DNA from: Luteibacter sp. 9135
Lineage (GTDB): Bacteria > Pseudomonadota > Gammaproteobacteria > Xanthomonadales > Rhodanobacteraceae
Direction of reading: 5' to 3'
DNA: 64,000 bases
Assembly: GCF_000745005.1 (NCBI RefSeq)
Contig: NZ_JQNB01000001.1
Location: 2,659,501 to 2,723,500, forward strand
The notes under the pieces are model-generated. The model was not told where the DNA came from. It saw only the letters and a program-made list of their open reading frames with translations, and made no database searches. A program made the translations under genes and the position numbers. Below are positions 56,949-64,000 of this stretch, in pieces (the first letter of the stretch is position 1; every line of letters begins with the position of its first letter).

Positions 56949-57979
56949 CTGGGCATTTGTTGGGTAGTCAGTCCGGGCGTTTGGTGGGTGGCCAGTCCGG
57001 GTTTTTGTTGGGCGGCCGGCATGGACTTTTGTTGGGTGGCCAGTTCGGCCTCGAAGTTTTGCCGTGCGTCGGTGGCATAGGCGCGGCAGCCGGCGGGGTC
57101 GATCATGGCGTCCGTGCCGTCTTGCTTGCGCTTTGCGACGCGTTCCCAGAAATCGACCATCTCCGGATGCGGGGCGATGGGGATATCGCAGGGCAGGTCG
57201 GCGACGACGGCAAAGCTGTGTTCGAAATCCCGGACGATGTCGGGATATCGGGCATTTCCTACCAGATGGAAGCCTGGGGCGGAAAGGCTGCCCACGTCGA
57301 CCACGGCAAGACAGCGCTTTCCCTCGCAGGACGTCCATGTCCAGGTCGTGTTGCCCTTGGTATGGCCAGGTGTCGCGTGGGCCGTTACCGTCAGGTCGCC
57401 CAGGTGCAGCACGTCGCCGTCCACGACCGTTCGGTCCACGCGCACGGGCGGGAAAGCGAACCGGTCACCGTACTGGGGATCGTCGGTACCGCCACGTTCC
57501 AACAAGGCGGCATCGGCCGTGTTGGCGATCACCTGTGCGCCCGTATCGGCGGCCAATCGGGCCAGGTCGCCTGCATGGTCGGAGTGCGCGTGCGTGTTGA
57601 GTATCCATTTGATGTCGTGCAGGCGTATGCCTAGTTGGCGCAGGTTCGCCTCGATCAGGGCAGCATCGCCCGGCACGCCCCCGTCGATCAGGATGTGTCC
57701 TGCAGGCGACGCAATGAGGAAAACGCCCAGACCCCTGGGGCCGACAAACCACGTATTGCCGTAGATGCGGAAGGGCTTCTGCGGCGCGGTCCATGATGGG
57801 CTTGCGGCGATGTTCCGGCGCAGGTCCGTGGACATCCGGTACGACGCGTTCGATGCCGTCGTCGCGGGTCGTGCGGTCGCTTCGCCCCGGGCGGCGTCGC
57901 TGGCTGGCGCCGCGGTACAGGCGAAGGCTATCGGGACGAGTAGGGCGCAAAGGAGGCGTGTGTAGGTTAACGATGCCAT
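56945..57979 (-). CDS. Subclass B3 metallo-beta-lactamase-like hydrolase
   Basis: Periplasmic zinc hydrolase of 344 residues with a signal peptide. The zinc ligands are HAHSDH (THAHSDHAG), His in PGHTKGN and His in APHPEM, the B3 layout with His rather than Gln at the first position. Upstream the B3 stretch [13 protein letters not shown] and ILIDGGVP is clear. The C-terminal end is four 8-residue units of the type LATQQKSM encoded by a tandem repeat, absent from known B3 enzymes. Hydrolysis of beta-lactams is likely from family but not shown. The ATG at 57979 fits the signal peptide. Confidence 0.88.
   Translation of the reverse strand: MASLTYTRLLCALLVPIAFACTAAPASDAARGEATARPATTASNASYRMSTDLRRNIAASPSWTAPQKPFRIYGNTWFVGPRGLGVFLIASPAGHILIDGGVPGDAALIEANLRQLGIRLHDIKWILNTHAHSDHAGDLARLAADTGAQVIANTADAALLERGGTDDPQYGDRFAFPPVRVDRTVVDGDVLHLGDLTVTAHATPGHTKGNTTWTWTSCEGKRCLAVVDVGSLSAPGFHLVGNARYPDIVRDFEHSFAVVADLPCDIPIAPHPEMVDFWERVAKRKQDGTDAMIDPAGCRAYATDARQNFEAELATQQKSMPAAQQKPGLATHQTPGLTTQQMPR
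56956..57051. repeat. 24-bp tandem repeat, four copies
   Basis: Four consecutive 24-bp units begin at 56956, 56980, 57004 and 57028, each opening TTTGKTGGGYRG with few differences. They are in frame with the lactamase gene and encode its C-terminal tail. Confidence 0.85.
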
Positions 57980-58155
57980 GGGGTAAGGCCTGCGTGATCG
58001 GTAGTCCGCTGCGAGCATGCGGGCCGCACGGGGCCTCCCGGAGGCGTGATTGTGGCAACCCCGGGTCGGCGTGGGTGTGTCCCTACGCCCCCGAACGCAC
58101 CGCCTGGCGCGCGAATGGTACCCTTGGCGGTTTCCACGGCCCCGACCTCCTTCTC

Positions 58156-58923
58156 ATGCGCATCGCCCTTGGCGTCGAATACGACGGCACCGATTTCTTC
58201 GGCTGGCAGCGGCTCAGCCATGCGAAGACCGTGCAGGGTGCGCTGGAGAAGGCGCTCGGCTTCGTTGCCCACGCGCCGGTGGAGGTCACCGCGGCCGGCC
58301 GCACGGATGCCGGCGTGCACGGGCGCTGCCAGGTGGTCCATTTCGATACCGAGGTGGTGCGCGACATGCGCGGCTGGATACTCGGTGCGTGCTCCAACCT
58401 GCCGCACAGCGTCGCGGTCACCTGGGCGCAGCCGGTGGCCGATGACTTCCATGCGCGTTTCTCGGCGCGGGCCCGTCGCTATCGCTATCGCATCCTGCCG
58501 CGCTTCGTGCGCCCCGCGCTGGACGCGCGGTTCGTCGCCTGGGAGCGGCGGCAGATCGATGCGGAGGCCATGCACGAGGCGGCGCAGGCGATCGTGGGTG
58601 AGCACGACTTCACGGCGTTCCGTGCCATTTCCTGCCAGGCCGCGCATGCACGGCGCAACGTGCGCGCCATCCGGGTGTTCCGCGAGGATATCCACGTGGT
58701 GGTGGAGATCGAGGCCAATGCCTTCCTGCATCACATGGTCCGCAACATCGTCGGGTCCTTGCTGCGGATCGGCCGCGGCGAGGAAGCCGTCGGCTGGATG
58801 GCCGAGCTGCTGGCCGGCCGCGACCGCGAGGTGGCCGGTGCCACCGCGCCCGCGGAAGGCCTGACCTTCCTCGGTCCGCTTTATGAAGCCCACTGGGGGC
58901 TTCCACGGGAAGTGACGCTATGA
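58156..58923 (+). CDS. truA: tRNA pseudouridine synthase A
   Basis: Makes pseudouridine at positions 38-40 of tRNA anticodon arms. The 255 residues carry the catalytic D51 in [19 protein letters not shown] at the N-terminus, and the RYRYRI and [12 protein letters not shown] motifs. The ATG at 58156 lies within the expected distance of the conserved start; a longer upstream frame overlaps intergenic sequence. Its stop overlaps trpF by 4 bases. Confidence 0.96.
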   Translation: MRIALGVEYDGTDFFGWQRLSHAKTVQGALEKALGFVAHAPVEVTAAGRTDAGVHGRCQVVHFDTEVVRDMRGWILGACSNLPHSVAVTWAQPVADDFHARFSARARRYRYRILPRFVRPALDARFVAWERRQIDAEAMHEAAQAIVGEHDFTAFRAISCQAAHARRNVRAIRVFREDIHVVVEIEANAFLHHMVRNIVGSLLRIGRGEEAVGWMAELLAGRDREVAGATAPAEGLTFLGPLYEAHWGLPREVTL

Positions 58924-59528
58924 CCCGGATCAAGTTCTGCGGCCTGACCCGCATCGACGACGTGCAACTGGCTGTACGCCTCGGCGTGGACGCCATCGGT
59001 TTGGTGATGACGCGTCGGAGCAAGCGCTTCGTCGATCCCCTGGCGGCGGCGCGCCTGCGCGACGCCGTGCCGCCCTATGTCAGCGTCGTGGCGTTGGTGA
59101 TGGATGACGAGCCCGCCTTCATCGATGAAGTGGTCAGGGTGGTACGCCCGGACATGCTCCAGTTCCACGGCACGGAAACCGACGCGCAGTGCGCCGCCCA
59201 TGGCGTGCGCTATACCAAGGCCATCGCGATGGGCGAGGGTGCGCCGGCCCTGGCCCGGCTGCACCTGTTTCCCGGCGCCGCGGGGCTGCTGCTGGACGGG
59301 CACGGCCTGGGCGAGCAGGGCGGCAGCGGGCAGCGGTTCGACTGGTCGACCATGCCGCAGGATCTTGCGCAGCCGTTGATCCTGGCCGGCGGCCTGGACG
59401 CAGACAATGTGGCGGACGCCATCCGCATCGCGCGGCCGTGGGCGGTGGATGTCTCCAGCGGCATCGAGGTTTCGCCGGGCATCAAGGAAGCGGCTAAGAT
59501 GGAACGCTTCATGTCCGCCGTACGATGA
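58920..59528 (+). CDS. trpF: Phosphoribosylanthranilate isomerase
   Basis: Third step of tryptophan synthesis, a TIM-barrel of 202 residues. The catalytic Cys/Asp pair is in KFCGLTR and in [15 protein letters not shown]; the phosphate site is [10 protein letters not shown] and [13 protein letters not shown]. It overlaps truA by 4 bases and precedes trpB by 13 bases. Confidence 0.96.
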   Translation: MTRIKFCGLTRIDDVQLAVRLGVDAIGLVMTRRSKRFVDPLAAARLRDAVPPYVSVVALVMDDEPAFIDEVVRVVRPDMLQFHGTETDAQCAAHGVRYTKAIAMGEGAPALARLHLFPGAAGLLLDGHGLGEQGGSGQRFDWSTMPQDLAQPLILAGGLDADNVADAIRIARPWAVDVSSGIEVSPGIKEAAKMERFMSAVR

Positions 59529-59541
59529 TAGCGAGAACGCA

Positions 59542-60752
<1,211 letters not shown>

Positions 60753-60753
<1 letters not shown>

Positions 60754-61553
60754 TGAACCGCCTCGACACGCGTTTCGCCGCACTGAAAGCCGCCGGTCGC
60801 ACCGGCCTGATCACCTTCGTCACCGCGGGCGATCCCCTGCCTGACGCCGTGGTCCCCATGCTCCATGCGCTGGTGGCCGCCGGCGCCGACGTCATCGAGC
60901 TGGGCGTGCCGTTCTCCGATCCCATGGCGGATGGTCCGGTCATCCAGCACGCCAGCGAGCGGGCCATCGCCCAGGGCGTAGGCCTGAACAACGTGCTGGC
61001 CTGGGTCGCGGCGTTCCGTGAGACCGACAACGAGACGCCGATCGTCCTCATGGGTTATCTCAACCCGGTGGAGATGTACGGTTACGCGGAGTTCGCCGAG
61101 GACGCCGCGGAGAAAGGCGTCGACGGCCTGCTGATGGTGGACTGCCCGTTGGAGGAATCCCACGTCCTGGAGCCCCTGCGCGCGGCGGGGCTGCACCAGA
61201 TCGTGCTGGCCTCGCCCACGACCGTGGAAACCCGGCTGGACGCCCTTTGCAAGGCGGCTTCGGGCTTCCTGTATTATGTGTCGTTCGCCGGGATCACAGG
61301 GTCGGCCCAGCTCAGCACCGGCGACATCGCCGAGCGCGTGGCCGGTATCCGGGCGCGGTCCAACGCGCCGGTGGCCGTCGGTTTCGGTGTGCGCGACGCA
61401 GCCAGCGCCGTGGCGATCGGGGCCTTCGCCGATGCCGTGGTCATCGGCAGCGCGCTGGTCGATCGCCTGGCCGGCGCCGCGTCTGCCGACGATGCCGCCG
61501 GCCGCGCGCACGATTTCCTTGCGCCCATCCGCGCCGCGCTCGACGCGCGCTGA
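60753..61553 (+). CDS. trpA: Tryptophan synthase alpha chain
   Basis: TIM-barrel lyase of 266 residues that frees indole from indole-3-glycerol phosphate. The catalytic Glu is in IELGVPFSDPMADGP and the catalytic Asp in LMVDCPLEE. The phosphate site includes GFGVRDAA and GSALVDRL. Coupled to trpB. Confidence 0.96.
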
Positions 61554-61580
61554 TCCGCACCACCCTTTCGGAGAACCACC

Positions 61581-62453
<873 letters not shown>

Positions 62454-62457
62454 TCGA

Positions 62458-63000
62458 TCAGACCAGCACGCGCTCCGCCCACAGCGACAGCGTACCCAGG
62501 GCGCCACCGATCACGGTGGCCGCCAGCACGTCGCTGGGGTAATGCAGCCCCAGCACCACGCGCGATGCGCCGACCAGCGCGGCGAAGCCGATCAGGAACG
62601 GTGCCAGCATCGGGTAGTGCGCCACCGCCACGACGGTGAACGACACGGCCTGCAGGGTGTGCCCCGAAGGAAAACTGAACTCGTCCAGGGGCGGTATATG
62701 CGCGATGACGCCGGGGCAGGTGCGGAACGGTCGCGGACGACGCGTCCAGCGCTTCAGCACGCGGTAGAGCATCAGCGCGGTAAGCCCGGTGACGGCCATC
62801 TGCAGCGCCACGGCCACGCCGTGCCAGCCGCCGACCAGGGCGATGACGCTCATCAGCGCGTACCAGAACACGCCGTCGCCCAGCCGGCTGACGGCACCGA
62901 AGAAGATCCCGATGGCCCGGCGTGCGCCCCACCGGTTGGCGGCGACGCACATGCGGCGGTCGAGGTTGGCCCTACGCGGCGACGGCGGTACGCGATGCAT
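62458..63000 (-). CDS. PAP2-family lipid phosphatase
   Basis: Membrane phosphatase of 180 residues with five or six hydrophobic helices. It shows the three PAP2 motifs: KRWTRRPRP, SFPSGHT and SRVVLGLHYPSD. It likely dephosphorylates undecaprenyl or phosphatidyl lipids at the outer face of the inner membrane. The start overlaps the end of the upstream glycosyltransferase gene by 29 bases, suggesting a shared role in lipid-linked glycan work. Confidence 0.9.
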   Translation of the reverse strand: MHRVPPSPRRANLDRRMCVAANRWGARRAIGIFFGAVSRLGDGVFWYALMSVIALVGGWHGVAVALQMAVTGLTALMLYRVLKRWTRRPRPFRTCPGVIAHIPPLDEFSFPSGHTLQAVSFTVVAVAHYPMLAPFLIGFAALVGASRVVLGLHYPSDVLAATVIGGALGTLSLWAERVLV

Positions 63001-64000
63001 GGACGTTCTCCTCGGACAGGGATGTCATGATCAGTTCGAACTCCGCGATGACCGAGTCCGGGGACGAACCGGCCAACGATGCGCGTGCGGCGTTGCCCAT
63101 GGAACGGCAGGCGAGCAGGTCCGCACCCAGCACCGCGGCGCGTTCGATCAGGCCGCCTTCGTTGCCCGGCGCCACGCGGATGCCGTTCTGCCCGTTGCGG
63201 ATGAACTCCCGCGCGGCGGCTTCGGCGTAGGCGACCACTGGCGTCCCCGAGGCCATGGCTTCCAGCACCACGTTGCCGAAGGTTTCGGTGAGGCTGGGGA
63301 ACACGAAAAGATCGGCACTGGCGTAGCACGCCGCCAGTTCGTCGCCACGGCGCGTGCCGGGGAAGACGATGTCCGGATGGGTGGCTTCCAGTGCGGCGCG
63401 GGCCGGACCGTCGCCGACCATCACGCAGCGCGCCGTCGGCACGCGTCGCTGCAGGGCACGATAGGCATCGACGACCACCTGTAGGTTCTTTTCCGGGGCG
63501 AGGCGGCCCACGCTGAGCATCACCGGCGCGTCGGGAGCGGCGCCCCAGGCGTCGCGGAGGCGGTCGTCGCGGCGGTCCGGGTGGAAGCGTTGCGTGTCCA
63601 CCGCGCGACGCAGCACGCGCACGTCGTGCACGCCCAGGTCGTTCAGTTCGGCGGCCAGATGGCCGGTCGGCACCAGCGTGGCGTGCGCGCGGCGGTGGAA
63701 GCGAGCCAGGTACTGGCGTACCAGGGGCGTCAGCGCGCCGAAGCCGTAATGGCCGACGTAGAAATCGAAGCGGGTATGGAAGCCGGTGGCAACGGGGATG
63801 CCCAGGCGGCGCGCGGCACTGACCGCGCTCCAGCCCAGCGGGCCTTCCGTGGCCACGTAGATCGCGTCCGGGCGATCGGAGCGCCAGCGGCGTTCGAGGC
63901 GGAAGCGGGAGGGCAAGCCGAAGCGTAGGCTGTCGTAGCGGGGTACGGCGGCGGCTTCCACCGCCAGTACATCCATGCCGGCATCCGCCGAGGCCGGCGC
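62972..64000 (-). CDS. GT4-family glycosyltransferase (5' end outside window)
   Basis: GT-B fold glycosyltransferase. About 342 residues of the C-terminal part are inside the window. The acceptor-side segment (GFHTRFDFYVGHYG) is followed by the donor domain with VGRLAPEKNLQ and the EX7E motif (SLTETFGNVVLEAMASG). The frame is open to the right edge and lacks the expected N-terminal Gly-rich loop, so the start is beyond base 64000. Similarity to the mannosyl/diacylglycerol glycosyltransferase group is recognised, but the substrate is not clear. Confidence 0.88.
   Translation of the reverse strand, partial: APASADAGMDVLAVEAAAVPRYDSLRFGLPSRFRLERRWRSDRPDAIYVATEGPLGWSAVSAARRLGIPVATGFHTRFDFYVGHYGFGALTPLVRQYLARFHRRAHATLVPTGHLAAELNDLGVHDVRVLRRAVDTQRFHPDRRDDRLRDAWGAAPDAPVMLSVGRLAPEKNLQVVVDAYRALQRRVPTARCVMVGDGPARAALEATHPDIVFPGTRRGDELAACYASADLFVFPSLTETFGNVVLEAMASGTPVVAYAEAAAREFIRNGQNGIRVAPGNEGGLIERAAVLGADLLACRSMGNAARASLAGSSPDSVIAEFELIMTSLSEENVHASRTAVAA

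Overview
The window is about 64 kb of high-GC chromosomal DNA, and coding sequence fills nearly all of it. Gene content and order point to a gammaproteobacterium of the Xanthomonadales/Lysobacterales, probably Rhodanobacteraceae (Luteibacter/Dyella-like). The markers are a stand-alone RnfB beside nth, the asd-fimV ... truA-trpF-trpB-trpA-accD order, a large TonB-dependent receptor with a carboxypeptidase-like N-terminal domain, an alpha-amino-acid ester hydrolase-like enzyme, and many GTAGGAGCG-type palindromic repeats. The genus is inferred, not shown. No rRNA, tRNA, IS element, prophage or CRISPR array was seen.

Layout. 0-4.3 kb: RNase R (5' end outside the window), rlmB and a small membrane protein with ATGA overlaps, then a guanidinium exporter gene behind a clear guanidine-II (mini-ykkC) riboswitch. 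4.5-11.6 kb: a phosphate-acquisition block, with pstSCAB-phoU on the minus strand, RNase T, and a phosphate-porin-like gene. Pho-box-like sites precede both pstS and the porin. 11.7-14.5 kb: a small His-rich secreted protein, beta-carbonic anhydrase and a SulP transporter, likely a bicarbonate module. 14.8-26.2 kb: housekeeping genes (nth, rsxB-like, metG, apbC, dcd, HIT, dienelactone hydrolase, rimO, DUF3025), interrupted at 22.6-24.0 kb by an AT-richer patch holding a glyoxalase-like gene, a frame-disrupted TPR gene and small remnants.

26.2-31 kb: an EvgA-like response regulator divergent from an EvgS/BvgS-like hybrid kinase, then greB. 31-34.2 kb: an MltD-like lytic transglycosylase, an unknown gene and psd. 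34.2-46.8 kb is the most unusual accessory block. One minus-strand string encodes a periplasmic binding protein, ATPase and fused permease of the '2-aminoethylphosphonate' ABC type, a DeoR-family regulator, a TonB-dependent receptor and a secreted ester/amide hydrolase. It diverges from a plus-strand pair: a HisN-type phosphatase and a Tat-exported phospholipase C. Together they look like a phospholipid or organophosphate scavenging system, although no phosphonatase gene is present. The cluster is followed by a 45-bp perfect inverted repeat.

47.3-54.6 kb: prmB-aroC-2-hydroxyacid dehydrogenase-asd-small coiled-coil protein-fimV. 54.7-58.0 kb interrupts the usual fimV-truA neighbourhood with a metallophosphatase, a toxin-antitoxin pair whose toxin frame is broken, and a subclass B3 metallo-beta-lactamase whose C-terminus is a 24-bp tandem repeat. 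Two copies of a 94-bp repeat flank the toxin-antitoxin pair, and a third copy lies at 14.6 kb. 58.1-64 kb: truA-trpF-trpB-trpA-accD, a PAP2 phosphatase and a glycosyltransferase cut by the window edge.
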